From positions 12,377,096 to 12,441,095 of the forward strand of contig OY743170.1 in assembly GCA_963555705.1 (NCBI GenBank): a stretch of DNA of 64,000 nt. The letters are read 5' to 3'. Made by a program: the position numbers and the translations under genes. The notes beneath the pieces were generated by a model. That model saw only the letters and a program-made list of their open reading frames with translations, did not search any database and had not been told where the DNA came from. Of the stretch, positions 11,665-23,280 are shown piece after piece. The DNA comes from Ligustrum vulgare. Lineage: Eukaryota; Streptophyta; Magnoliopsida; Lamiales; Oleaceae. Within the stretch, counting starts at the first letter, position 1; every line of letters begins with the position of its first letter.

Positions 11665-14252
11665 CCCAAGTCTGTTATATATATATATATATATTTTTTA
11701 TTTTCTTTTTTTTTGAAACACGAGTCATTTAATATTCAGTGGTGCTCTTATTTCAAAAATAAAAAAATAAAAAAATAAAAAAATCAGTTGTGTTCTTTTT
11801 CAACTAGAATTTTTACCACTAGCTAGTAGGCTAAATAACTGACATTATTCCACTAATAATAACTTACAATTCAAACCAAATTGCAATAAAAAAAATTTAC
11901 AAACTAGTTAAATTTAATTAGCCACGTAAGCAAAAAAAAAAAAAAGATGTTAAATGACACATTAACATGTTAAGGTTAACTACTATTACTTGCTACATTG
12001 AATGTGTTAACTTCTAGTAGAATTTAATTATCACAACTCACCCCAATTAAGTAATGACTCGAATCCACCCTGGAATTTTACCAAAACCTAGCCAATAATG
12101 CTTCATCTTCATCCTTTGCCCAATTACAACACCTTTTGTTGCTCTACAATTGAGTCTTCTTCTTCTTATTTAATTCCGTGACATTCTGAAAATTGCTATC
12201 TTGAGAAGCTTGTTGAGATGAAAATTGGGATTGACCCCCAATATAATTTGAATTGACAGAGCCCGGATGATATTGTGGATTAAACTCATACTGTTAGCGG
12301 AAGAATTGTGAATCTAAAAATGTTTGAGAATCAAATTGATGAGTTGTTTGAGAAATGTTTTGATGGTTGACCTGAGGGTTACAATGAGGGGGTCATGAAT
12401 CCATTGTTCAAAAGTAAAAATGAAGAAACCTGCAATTCTTGAGAGAGAATTGAAGAAAATATAATGTGGACATTGTTCGAGTTTGAGTGAGAAAGAAAAA
12501 TGGAGAGCTGTGGAATACAGCACAGGGTGTTCAAGCTAGAATTGAAAAAAATAAATGAAAATGAAAATTTCAACCCAAAAATGCCATATCAGCAGTTAAA
12601 AAGCTTGCTAGGTTTAACAATAAAATTAACTTATGCCAAAAAAATTCTTTCAACTTGGTTTTTAACATATCCAATGTAAACATTTTTTTCAACTTCTTGC
12701 TGATTTATCTAACATGTGTTTTAGCATGTCTAACACGGATGTTCTAACACTCTGGTAACTAATGAGCGTAGATATTTGGTTTTTTATTTTTTTTATTGAA
12801 AAGATGAAAAATTGATGGTAAGAAAATATTTTCTAGGAATTAATTTGTCGATAAATTATTTCTCTGGAAAAAGTTAATTGAAAGTGTTTGATTAGATTAA
12901 TTTTTTATGTAAAAAAAGTAGAAAGTTTTCCTAGTTTTGTTATTTGAATGACATTATTTTTTATGGCAAATAAAACAAAATTTAGTTAGTTCAATTAAAA
13001 AAAAAATTATTGATTGATTGATTTTTGCAAAAAAAAAAAAATAATAATAATAATAAAAATAATAATAATAATAATAAGTCAATTAAGAATAAAAAAAATA
13101 TCAAACGTGAAGAATATGTTTTTTCCGCCTAAGGTAAAAAATATTTTCTCACCAAATAGATTAGAAAATATTTTCAAGGCAAATGAGTTAAGTGTATTTT
13201 AATTGATTGTACCTTAAAAAAATATTTTTCAAGGCAAAATTTTCAATTAAACACTAAACAAATACAAAAAGTAGAAAATATTTTCCATGATTTGATATTT
13301 TTTAAGTAAATGAATGGAATCAAACACATCATTAAAGAACTCTATAAAAGAATTATCTATCCGAACAACATTCTTACTGATCTATTAACAACAAGTAGAT
13401 TCACGCAAAGAGAAATTAGTGAAGAAATTGTGGACAAACTTCTAGTTAATGAAATCCGTATAGTAAATTTAAAAGTCATTTTTTCAGATATTTTTAAAGG
13501 TAAATAAATAGGAAATATTTCTTGAAACTCTAGTGTGAAAACAAATTGATAATTGAGATCATTCCTTCATTTATGAGTGAGAACCTATTTTTATTTTTAT
13601 TTTTGATTTTCGAGAAAATTCGCAGCTGTTACTCATTGGATGCGCACTGGGTAAACTTCAATAGCCTCCAAAATGTGGTGGACTAGTTCTTCCAGTCGAA
13701 AGTCTGAGCAGCCACCCTCATCCCTCTCATCTTTGGAGAACAAACGGCAAATTTATGAAAATTTAACTTCGGCGCATGAAGATGTAAAACATATATTGAG
13801 AATTCTAGGTAGGGGAAAAACATTTAGCCCCAGTTTGGTAGTGATAAAAATAAGATTTTTAGTAGATTTTGATAAAAATTGATGAGATGTGTGGTTAAAA
13901 AGTATGAGTCTCATAAAGGTGTGATGAAGATTAAATGTTGACTTTCAATTTGATTAAAATTTTAAATTTTAGTACTAAAAAATAGGGGGCTAATTTTGCA
14001 ATTTATTTGACAAAAGAAAAGTTTTAATTATGAGCTCGTTGGGTGTAGGAGAAAAATTGAATTTTTAGGAGAATGTATGGTTGAAAATATGTTGAAAAAT
14101 GTGAAAGTTGTAGGTCCTACAAAAATTTATAGTTGAAAATGAGTTTTAAAGAAAGTTGTGTAAAAATTCCTAGACCAAAACAAGGGTTATATTGGATTTT
14201 TTTTTTCACCTTCAAAGTCTTATGAAAGAGGGAAAAAAAGTGATCGAGTGAC
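11665..14252. other. PAP downstream intergenic DNA
   Basis: AT-rich, with microsatellites (TA run near 11677, AAAAAAT repeats near 11758, AAT/ATA run at 13041-13078). It holds one Harbinger-type fragment (12060-12560) and, at about 13830-14180, a GTTTGGT-associated non-coding repeat related in wording to 49740-50210. No other gene seen. Confidence 0.55.
12060..12560 (-). pseudogene. Fragment of a PIF/Harbinger-type Myb-like accessory protein
   Basis: Read leftwards, frames give Ser/Gln/Asn-rich sequence (QYHPGSVNSNYIGGQSQ) and then NWAKDEDEALLARFW. The latter matches the start of the SANT/Myb-like domain of plant PIF/Harbinger accessory proteins, often annotated as GST-T3-like. Stop codons interrupt it and the domain ends after about 15 residues. 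No transposase partner is seen nearby. Confidence 0.5.
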
Positions 14253-14488
14253 TGTAGAATTGGTAAATTGAGCTAACAATTTCAGTTGATTATCACCAAC
14301 TGATACAAGGAAGACACAGAGGGAGAGGATCTCGAACCAAAGCTATGAATTTTATTTATATATTAATGATCTGAAAAAATGGCTCTTAAGCGCGCGCGCG
14401 CACACAAAGGAATAGTTTGTTATTAACTAACTATTAACAAACTAATTACAGCTAAGAAACAATTAATTAACTGCTTTATATCTCTACA
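14253..14488 (-). repeat. Putative 3' LTR of the inverted Copia element
   Basis: The ends form a 6-base inverted repeat, TGTAGA...TCTACA. The inner edge is next to a G-rich polypurine tract. It contains an alternating GC/CA run at 14391-14405. A matching right-hand LTR was not found, so the boundary rests on termini only. Confidence 0.55.
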
Positions 14489-15210
14489 TCCCCACCCCCC
14501 AAGATGATGCTTGATGAAAATCAGATAAGCACAGCTTGGACAGAAGGTGAGAAAAGCTTGGAGAAGGTAGTGCTTTGGTGAAAATATTTGCCAACTACTG
14601 CTTTGATGAGAAATGTCTCGGAGAAATGAATCCCTGTTTGAACTTGTCTCTTAGAATATGGCAGTCAATCTCCAGATGTTTAATGCGCTCCTGAAAAACG
14701 AGGTTTGCTATGATGTGAAGTGCAGCTCGATTATCACACAAAAGAGGAATGGAAGAATAGATGAATATACCAAAATCTTAAAGCAAATATGAAATCCATT
14801 GCAATTCACATACGGTTGATCCCATGATTCTATATTCAGCTTCAGCGAAAGATCGAGAAACCGTGGCCTGCTTTTTTGTTTTCCAAGAGATCAAAGCATC
14901 TCCTAGAAAGATGCAAAATCCAGTTAAAGACTTCCTTGTATCTGCACAAGATGATGCCCAGTCAGCATCATGATAGGCTTGAAGTGTGAGTGACTGAGAT
15001 ACAGGGAAAAATAGTCCTTTTGAAGGAGTTCCTTTGAGGTATTTGAGAACATGAACTATCACTTCTAAATGAGGCTGACAGGGAGAATGGACATATTGAC
15101 TCAACTGTTGAAGCCCATAAGTGATATATGGACGTGTGAAGTTTAAGTAAAGAAGACAACCTACAAGTATTATGTATACATCTGGTTCATCTAATAAAGG
15201 TCCCATGTCA

Positions 15211-16062
15211 CACTACAAGAAAAATGAGCAAAAAAAACTAAAAATTAGAGACGACGCGAAAAGTCATCTCTATTGGTCTATCAATAGAGACGACAAAAAA
15301 ATTATCTCTATTAGTTGTCAACCAATAGAGACGACATTATGGAGTCGTCTCTATTGGTTGCCAATTAATAGAGACGACATTGTAATGTCGTCTCTATTGG
15401 TCGACCAATAGAGACGACTAGTCTCTATTGATCTGTCGTCTCTATTGATAGACCGATAGAGACAACATAGTCGTCTCAATTCTGTTTTTAAAATTTTTTT
15501 ATTCTTTTTTTTTTTAAATTTCGCTATTTTTTTTTTGTTGACCTTTTTAATTATTTACATTTATATAATTAATATTAAAGTTAATTTGTTAAGAAAATAT
15601 TATTAAGTTAACTAATATATATTATTTAAAACAAAATTTAACACAAGAATTCAATTTCCTTAGTGGTTGGGACATCACCACCCAACACTTAGGTCCTAAG
15701 TTCGAATCATTGTCATGCACAATTATCATATAAATTAAAGAAAATTCGTGTGATGGTTCGGATCGAGATTTGGGTCGGGTTAAAAAGGGATTGAATCGGG
15801 TCAAAATAAATAAATAAAAAATTAATTAAATATTGTCACAAAATAAAAACGACAATGTCGTCTCTAAAGGTCGTCTCAATTGCCCCGAAGGAAACAGAGA
15901 CGACAGAGTCATCTCTAATTATCTTCAGCCACGGACTTATAGAGACGACTTATTGAGACGACTCATTGAGACGACTTTGTCGTCTCTAATAACCAATAGA
16001 AACGACTTTAAATCCTTTAGAGACGACTTTTGTCGTCTCTGTTAGGCCGAATTCTTGTAGTG
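15211..16062. mobile_element. Non-autonomous CACTA transposon, 852 bp
   Basis: Left end CACTACAAGAAAAA and right end TTCTTGTAGTG form the classic CACTA inverted repeat. The 3-bp duplication TCA flanks it at 15208-15210 and 16063-16065. Both ends are packed with direct and inverted copies of AGAGACGAC, at about 15246-15475 and 15847-16040. These resemble the subterminal repeats that bind the transposase partner in this superfamily. It has no transposase gene, so movement would need a protein supplied in trans. The middle is AT-rich and holds a SINE-like tract. Confidence 0.95.
15648..15725 (+). repeat. tRNA-like (SINE-type) tract inside the CACTA element
   Basis: CTTAGTGGTTGGGA resembles a pol III A box and AGTTCGAATC, about 45 bases on, resembles a B box, as in tRNA-derived SINE heads. 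Neither is a perfect consensus, and no intact tRNA fold or SINE tail was traced. Confidence 0.4.
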
Positions 16063-16153
16063 TCAGTAGCAAGTTTAATGTTGGATGGAAATGGAGTGGA
16101 AACCAGTTTAGCTCCCAAGAGACCTACATCATTTAGAATGTCCAGCACATAGG

Positions 16154-19006
16154 TCAAGGATATGGGAAATATGGAGGAATGAAAGGAAATTACAAGAGAA
16201 AAGAATATAGGAAGAAGATAGACATATATTGTGATTACTGCAAAGCTGATAGCCACAATAAAGACACATGTTTCAAGTTGCATGACTACTCTGATTGGTT
16301 TAAAAAGAAGCTAGTTGAGAAGGGAAAAACCATTCCATCCGCAAGGGCAATGGCTACCATAGCTGAAACTCCATTTGATAATTACTAGCCGAAGAACTCA
16401 TGTAAAGATGAAGAAATTTCTCCCAACATGCCAGCCTTGATTAAACAGGAATTTGACAAACTGATGCAAGGAAGAACAGCTGCTGCAAAATTTAGCAACT
16501 TTGCTTACATGACAACCTTTGCAAGTACATTAATTCATGACTATATCCATGCATTACATAACTTCACCATATTTGAAGAAGGTACTTGGATTATTGACAC
16601 AGAGGAATCAAACCACATGTGCTTGACAAGCCATACTCTTTAACCAATCTTACTCCCATAAAATTACCATATGGAACCATACACAAAGTGAAACAAAAGG
16701 GAAATATTATCTTACATAAAAATATGACCCTTCAAGATGTGTTACATGTTACATGTTCCAACCTTCAAATTCAACTTACTGTCTGTAAACAGAATTACCC
16801 AATCTTGAAATTTGAAAGTAATTTTTTATCCTTCTCACTGCATATTCCAAGCCCTGATAACTGATGAAGTTGTAGCTGTGGGAAAAGCAGTAGGGAATCG
16901 CTATCTTCTAGGCAAATACTCATTTGATATTAGGCAACTACAATACCAAGATAATTGAATCCCAAGCTAATGCTTTGTTAGACAATTCATTTTCAGATTG
17001 TAAAACTTCTTCAGTTCACAATGATACATTTTATGCAAATAAAGTCTCAAAATTTGATGCATCTCTTTGGTACAAAAGGCTTGGTTATGCCTCTCAAATG
17101 ACCCTACATCATCTTCCTTTTTTTAATGATCTTGCAAAAAAGTCTAATGAATTATGTGATGTGTGTCCACTCTCAAAGCAACAAAGATTACCCTTTCCTA
17201 GAAGTACCATTCACACAGATAAACCTTTCCAACTAATTCATCTAGATATATGGGGGCCCTTTCAACAACCTTCCCTCACCAAAGCTCACCGTGTTTTAAC
17301 CATTGTGAATGATTTTAGTAGAACCACGTGGACCTATCTACTACAACAAAAAGACCAAACACTAACCATCCTAGAAGGATTTGTCCTAATGCTTCAAAAT
17401 CAGTTTTCCACCAAAATAAAATCGGTAAGAATTGATAATGGATCAGAATTTGTGGTTGTCAACCACAAATTCGAAAAAAAAAAATTCCAGCTAGGAATAC
17501 TTTAACAAAAAACCTGCCCCTAAACTCCAATTTTTGGTTGAGAGAAAGCATAAACACTTAGTACAAGTTGCTCGTTCTCTAATGTTTCAAGCAAAACTTC
17601 CAAACAAATTCTAGGGGGACTCTATTCTAGCGGCCACACATATCATCAATAAACTACCTACCAATGCTCAACTGGAAAAGTCCCTATAAAATCTTATTAA
17701 AAAAACCTCCAAATTATACATAGCCCTTAAAACCTTTGGATGTCTTTGTTTCGTAATTGACATGAAACCCCACAAAAATAAGTTCAGTCCTAGGGCATTC
17801 AAATGCATATTCATAGGATATGTTGCAGGTTTAAAGGCATACAAAACATTTTGTCTCGATTCTCATGATATTCTCATATCCAAAGATGTCATATTCCATG
17901 AAGATGTTTTGCCTTTTATAAACCACTATCAAGCTTGCCCTCTGATCCTTCATCCTCCAGCAATTCCTCAAATACCAATAGATCTCTCAAGGAAGATTTA
18001 TCCACATCTCCTGAAGCTATACATACTCCAGAAACTTTTCCTATACCTATTTCATATAGAAATACATCAACCGCTCTAGTTCCAACCCTAACACAGAGCA
18101 CCAGAACCAAGAACAATATGGTTGGTTGAATGACTTTGTCCTTAATGTAACCGAATCTTCTGAAATCCTTCCAAATAAAAATCCCCTAGTTCCCTCTCCC
18201 ACATTACCCACAAAATTTACACCATCCACATTTCCTTACTATGTTTCACCCCACTTCTCCCCTTCCTATATGGTTTTCCTTGCTAATGTACAACATATCC
18301 AAGAACCTACTTCATATAAGCAGGCGAGCAGTGATGCTAATTGGTTACATGCCATGAAAAATGAACTTCATGCCCTTGAACAAAACAACACTTGGATCTT
18401 GACCTCCTTGCCACTTGGGAAGAAAACTATTGGCTGCAGGTGGTTTTATTAAGTGAAGCATAAATCTGATGGTTCAATAGATAGGTTCAAGGCCAGACTC
18501 GTGGCAAAGGGCTACAACCAAATAGCTGGGATTAATTATTTTGATAGCTTTTCTCCTGTAGTCAAATGTATTACCGTACGCTTACTGTTAGCCATTGTCG
18601 CAGCAAAAAAATTGGCCTATTCACCAACTGGACATTAACAACGCATTTTTACATGGACACCTTGAAGAGGACGTATACATGACTCCTCCTCAAGGTTATA
18701 CGAGAACAAAACCAAGGGAAGTTTGCAAACTACAACGGTCTTTGTATGGGCTTAAGCAAACCTCTCATCAATGGAATATTGAATTTAGTGTTCAACTAAA
18801 AAAATTTGGGTTCCATCAATCGGATTCTGATAGCTGTTTATTCATCAAACAAGGTTCTGATATTTCATTGCTTTTAGTATTTTATGTTGATGATGTGCTG
18901 ATAATTGGTAAAAATGAAACAGAAATTCTCAAAGTCAAGAACTTAAATTCAAAATTCACCATAAAAGTTCTTGGCCATGCCAAATACTTTCTGGGATTAG
19001 AAGCTT
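16154..19006 (+). pseudogene. Inverted Copia segment: gag C-end, protease, integrase, proximal RT
   Basis: Several frames together give zinc knuckle CDYCKADSHNKDTC (about 16231), protease WIIDTEESNHMC, GAG-pre-integrase LWYKRLGYAS, integrase HLDIWGPF and RIDNGSEF, and [35 protein letters not shown] and YVDDVLIIG. The protease active site normally reads D-T/S-G; here the Gly is Glu. There are at least six stops or frameshifts. The segment ends abruptly after FLGLE. Confidence 0.85.
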
Positions 19007-19425
19007 TGTATAATAGTGAACTATGGTCATAGGTTCTTGTGAAATTGAACCTATCTCCCTTTGTAGCGGTTACAGTAATGGCGCATTAGATTTGCCAAAT
19101 CTCTCCTCCAACTCTTTCCACAAGTCTCTAGCAGATGTCGTGCATAGAAAAGCTTCGAAAATTTTTTTATTTTTTTTTATATGGAATTAAGTATCCACGA
19201 TGTAACCATACAATCTAGTATATACCCTGGTCCATTGGTCAAAATTACTTGAATTTTCTCGTGGTTGTGCACATTTCTCATTTATGAACCCTAGTTTCAC
19301 TTTTGCACCTAGGGAAATTTTCATATATCTACACCAAGATAGGTAGTTAATACCTGTTAATGGAGTCGAGACTAGGATCATTCCTGGATGATTAGAATTC
19401 TGAAGATGAAGGGGATCTCCATTGT
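19007..19425 (-). pseudogene. Copia gag N-terminus left outside the inversion
   Basis: Leftward reading gives GDPLHLQNSNHPGMILVSTP, YLSWCRYMKISLGAKVKLGF, then after a damaged stretch TTSARDLWKELEERFG and QREIGSISQEPMTIVHYYTK. This is the N-terminal Gag domain of Copia elements. It is on the strand opposite to the adjoining RT, and its last residues stop where the RT segment begins. Confidence 0.8.
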
Positions 19426-19758
19426 TGATTCTTATTATTCACTGTGAGGAACAAAAACACTGGTCTGGCCAAGCCCTCTTGAAAATAAATTACTTTAGAG
19501 TGTATAAGAGCATCTACAATACTTTTCACATTGAATATTTTTTTTCATACGACAGTCAATTATTGGTATTTCCTTTTCTGGATAGGTTGAGATATAAAAT
19601 AATATTGAAAATTTCTATTTGGAAAGAAGGAGGCCTTTCTAAGAAAAATAACTAAAATTTAAAGTAGCAAATCTAAGACAAAAATTCCTTCCAATGTTCT
19701 CCGACAATATGATATTGGTGATTTTTTATTTTAATATATATTCATTGATAATCGGTGG

Positions 19759-20258
19759 TAGGGGTGGGCATAAACCGCCCAAACCCGCTAAACCGACCCA
19801 ACCCGATCGGTTTGAGTCGATTTTTCATGAAAATTGGGTTGTATTCGGGTTTTTTTTAAATTTTTTAGTCGGGTTGGGTTGGGTGAAAAACCCGACCCAA
19901 CCCAACCCAAATAAAAAATCTGTTTTTTTTTTTTTAAATGAAACTTTACTTATTTAAATATTAATTGAACATATTTTAATTTTATTAGTAAGTGTTCAAT
20001 TTATTGTATTTGAGTTTATTGTAGTGTACATAATTGATTTGAGTTAAAGATTGATTCATGAGTTTTTTTTTTTTCAATATTTTTTATTAATTGGGCCAAA
20101 ACCCAACCCGACCGAAATTTGGTTGGATTGAGTTGGGCTGGGTTGGGTTTGAACTCTTAATTGGGTTGGATTGAGTTGATTTTTTATCAACTCGACTTTA
20201 GTGGGTTTAGTTCGAGTTGGTCAAAAAACCGACACAACCCAACCCACGCCCACCTCTA
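19759..20258. mobile_element. hAT-type MITE, 500 bp, inside the MULE terminus
   Basis: The ends TAGGGGTGGGC and GCCCACCTCTA are inverted repeats. ATCGGTGG, 8 bp, flanks it at 19751-19758 and 20259-20266, the hAT signature. The body is repeated AACCCAACCC/GGGTTGGGTT in both orientations around an AT-rich core. No ORF of note. Confidence 0.9.
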
Positions 20259-20691
20259 ATCGGTGGTGATCTCACACGGTACCCCCCATGGGATATCCAT
20301 GTGGGATCCTTTTAAATTGTTTTTTTGTTTTTAATTAAACCTCTTTGTGAACTTAAATTAAATAATTGTATTTAATTTTACTAAATTGGTTGTGGTTTGA
20401 TCGTTATGTTGATTATGTTTTCGCTCTTTCTTTTCCTTGATTTTTTTTGTGTACTTAATTTTAAAAAATTTATTTCATTTTACGGAATTACAAATATTGA
20501 ATCACATGATTTAACAGACGAAATTTCACTTGAATTGAGACAAGCTTACATTATAACATTGCGAAATTAAAATAATACAACTAAATTTCAATTATTCATT
20601 CTCATGGTCCGTATACATCATAGTGGAAGAAATTGAGAGGTTGGTAGGCATCCGTCTGACCGGGGTGATAGGGTTCTGCCTGAAATGAATT

Positions 20692-22815
20692 CTATGCTCC
20701 TACATCCTCTGATTCCTGTGAGTAGAGATGGGGACGATAGGCATTGTCTTCAGCTGACAGGGCATCTGGACAATTTCGCTTGTCATGTCCGAGTCTACTG
20801 CAGATTCCGCATACTTGGTTTGCTTGCTTCATTGATTTTTCTTTCGAGGACTTTATTCGTTTTCCAATGCCCCTTGCTCTTACAGATTTTGGATCCCTGA
20901 CTGAAGCATCCCAATATGTAACTTTGGATTTACCCATAGTTGATGATAGGGTTACTCTCTCTGTCACAAATAAGTCATTTACTCCAATTTTCATGTCTCT
21001 TAACCCGTTAAGCATGTAATCTGTAGGGATTTGAGATAGCAATGCATCGTCAAATAGATTATTCGATTATGCTCTCATTGTTCCAAGGCGCTAGGGAATT
21101 GGCATTTGTTTGTTGGACGAGGGTGGTAAGTTGAACACTGGACTCGATTTTACATCTTTTTTCCACCTGCGATTGATATAAAATGGAGGCAACTTATAGA
21201 TGTGTTCGTGCATGTGATACCTCAATATATGGCGGCACGGGATTCCCTCATATGAGAATAGCAAACATGTGCAGGAGGCGAAGTCATCCTCCTTGTAATA
21301 AGAAACTGTCCGTCTCCGACCATGGTCATCCCCCTCTAACTGGCGTTCGACCTCATATGTCTTTAAACCAGTCACATTATTTAGACAAGGTATCCCGTAC
21401 GATGTGCTGTGAGAAAGCCCCTCTTGAAATAGAAAAAAAAAATTGTTTCGTGTAAACCTTAGACATCTGCTTTTTCATCACGAAATGTGTCCACAACCGA
21501 GGACTCTGACTCGAACCAATGTGGTTTGCATATTGTTCCTCGTACCTCTGGTGCGCAATAGCACTGTCAAACCTTGTTATAAAATCCATCAAGGTGTGAT
21601 GTCTATTCACGTACCACTTCATAAAGGAATGGTGCACCTCAACAAGTTGGCTGCTCGACATCCCACCAGAAAAATAAGGTTTCACATTAGCCGGTACAAG
21701 CGCCTCCGTATCTCATACATATTCTGCAGCCATTCGTTGTTGCCCAAAGTAGTGCTACTCATTAATGTCCCCCATCTGCTTTCGAACTCCTCCAAAGTTT
21801 CTGACTGATGGATTATGTTCATTAGGATAGCCTTATGCATAGCATACAATACGAGTCTCATTTTTTTAGAAAATTTGTAATGTGCCACAAACACAATCGA
21901 TGGAGTGCAAAAGGGAAAACATTAGATATAACATTACCTATCCTCTGATCTTGGTCTGTGATAATAAGTCTAGGGGCCTCGTGTGTTGGCATCACTTCCA
22001 AGAACTTTGCGAACAATCACTCAAAAGACTCTGTCGTCTCATCGCTCAAGAGGCCACAACCAAGTAAAATTGTCTGACAATGGTTATTAATCCCAACGAG
22101 TAGCACAAGGATCATACCATATTTATTTATGTTGTTGGTTGTGTCAAACACAATACAGTCCCCAAATATAGCATAATTGTTTCGCGACTCCGAATCTGCC
22201 CAAAAAGTCTGATAAGCCTGTCACAAAATGTCTCGTGTGCAAAGAAATAGTTTTCATCCCGTCGGCTCTTATTGACCATGTATTGTATAAACGTTTCCGC
22301 ATCGTGCCCCATTAGCTCTAAACGTTGGTCCGTTTGAGCATTTCTAACTTCTCGCTTGAGGAATCTCATTGACGAAAGCCCGCCTGCCTCCACCTCCATG
22401 ATTCGAATTTGTTACCACGTTGGTACATTTGCGGCGGACAACCGGCTTGGCGCCTCCTAGCATCTGGTAATTCATGGTGTGAGTGTAGAAAGTGGACATC
22501 ATCTTGACATTTGTGCCTTACACTCTTTTCTCGTGTGCGACCGATTTCTCTCCCTGATCCTTGGTTTTTCGTGCTTTCTGTCATTTTGCCATCGAAGAGT
22601 CGATCTTCCCTTGTTTTGCACAAGTAAATTGCCCCAACAAGTCTTGCTCGTGTCCTTTCTCTTCTTACTACTATGATTACGCACGCTAAAATCACCTGCT
22701 CTAGCGTACGTATTGTAGAATTCGAATGCTTCATCAATAGAAGAGAATCTCTGTCATTCCCGTGAAGTAGATCAGGAGTTACTTGTGGCAAAAACACATC
22801 ACTTTCGCTATCCAT
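20692..22815 (-). pseudogene. FAR1/FHY3-like MULE transposase, degenerate
   Basis: ATG 22815 to TAG 20692, about 700 codons of single-exon sequence broken by stops and shifts. The parts, in order, are: a damaged FAR1-type N-terminal zinc region (about 22740-22480), the MULE DDE core with the VFDTTNN and ITDQDQRIG blocks (about 22150-21930), a helical middle with EEFESRW, a SWIM zinc finger CTCLLFSYEGIPCRHIL (about 21270), and a C-terminal knuckle CGICSRLGHDKRNC (about 20810). FAR1-family transposases cut and paste Mutator-like elements. A TGA replaces Trp near 22030 and several frame changes make this copy inactive. Confidence 0.85.
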
Positions 22816-23280
22816 TTGCTTGTGAAATTTCGGAACAAAGATGAAGAAAAAATAATTTTATTGAAATTATGAAGAGTAAGGAAGTAATTTGGTGTTGAAT
22901 CTTATGGAGAATTTGAACATATATATAGTGTTAAAAAAATAGTTTTCGGAATTAAAAAAAAACAAATAATAATAATAAAATGAAACTTGTTGTGACCGTT
23001 GCCAACAGTCACAACAAAGAAACGGTCACCTTAAAAAAAAAAGGGTCACATGGGATGGAATGTGGGTTAAGCCCACAAGCCATCCCGCGTGGGATCATCA
23101 CCGCATTGATAATTTCGTTAATGATCATCAACATAAATTCATTAGCAATTCACAATGCCAATGTCATCAACGTTGTTTCTTTGAAATCACAGACCATGTT
23201 GTAGTCATCGACAAGAAGATTGATGGTATGACTACTGATGATTCTATTTGAAAGCATTATGTGTTGATGGTTTAGACGTA

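Larger units (their letters stand above)
14489..16153 (-). pseudogene. Copia distal RT and RNase H, interrupted by CACTA element
   Basis: From right to left, YVLDILNDVGLLGAKLVSTP at 16153-16063 is followed after the CACTA element by LLDEPDVY, a block ending YLKGTP, ADWASSCADTRKS, EAEYRIM and, further left in shifted frames, CDNRAALHI and KHLEIDCH. These are the connection and RNase H parts of a Copia polyprotein. Removing 15211-16062 plus one target copy joins the two reading frames directly. Confidence 0.8.
14253..19425 (-). mobile_element. Old Copia element with an internal inversion; 5' LTR not found
   Basis: The pieces, left to right, are: 3' LTR (14253-14488, -), RNase H and distal RT (14489-16153, -, interrupted by a CACTA element), gag zinc knuckle through proximal RT (16154 to about 19006, +), and gag N-terminus (about 19425 to 19007, -). 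The + segment ends at KYFLGLE, and the - RT piece begins at YVLDILNDVG, its natural next block. So they read as one minus-strand element whose middle was inverted. About 14 RT residues and a stretch of gag are missing at the breakpoints. A polypurine tract (TTGGGGGGTGGGGA on -) abuts the LTR. Frames are full of stops. Confidence 0.75.
19753..23103 (-). mobile_element. FAR1-like Mutator (MULE) transposon with 10-bp target duplication
   Basis: CATTGATAAT occurs at 19743-19752 and again at 23104-23113. Between them the ends are CGGTGGTGATCTCAC on the left (once the MITE is removed) and, complemented, CGGTGATGATCCCAC on the right. That is a short, diverged inverted repeat. MULEs typically duplicate 8-11 bases. 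Without the nested MITE and its target copy the element is about 2.84 kb, filled by one transposase pseudogene on the minus strand. A CACTATATATATG TATA-like box sits at 22918-22930, upstream of the gene. Confidence 0.8.
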
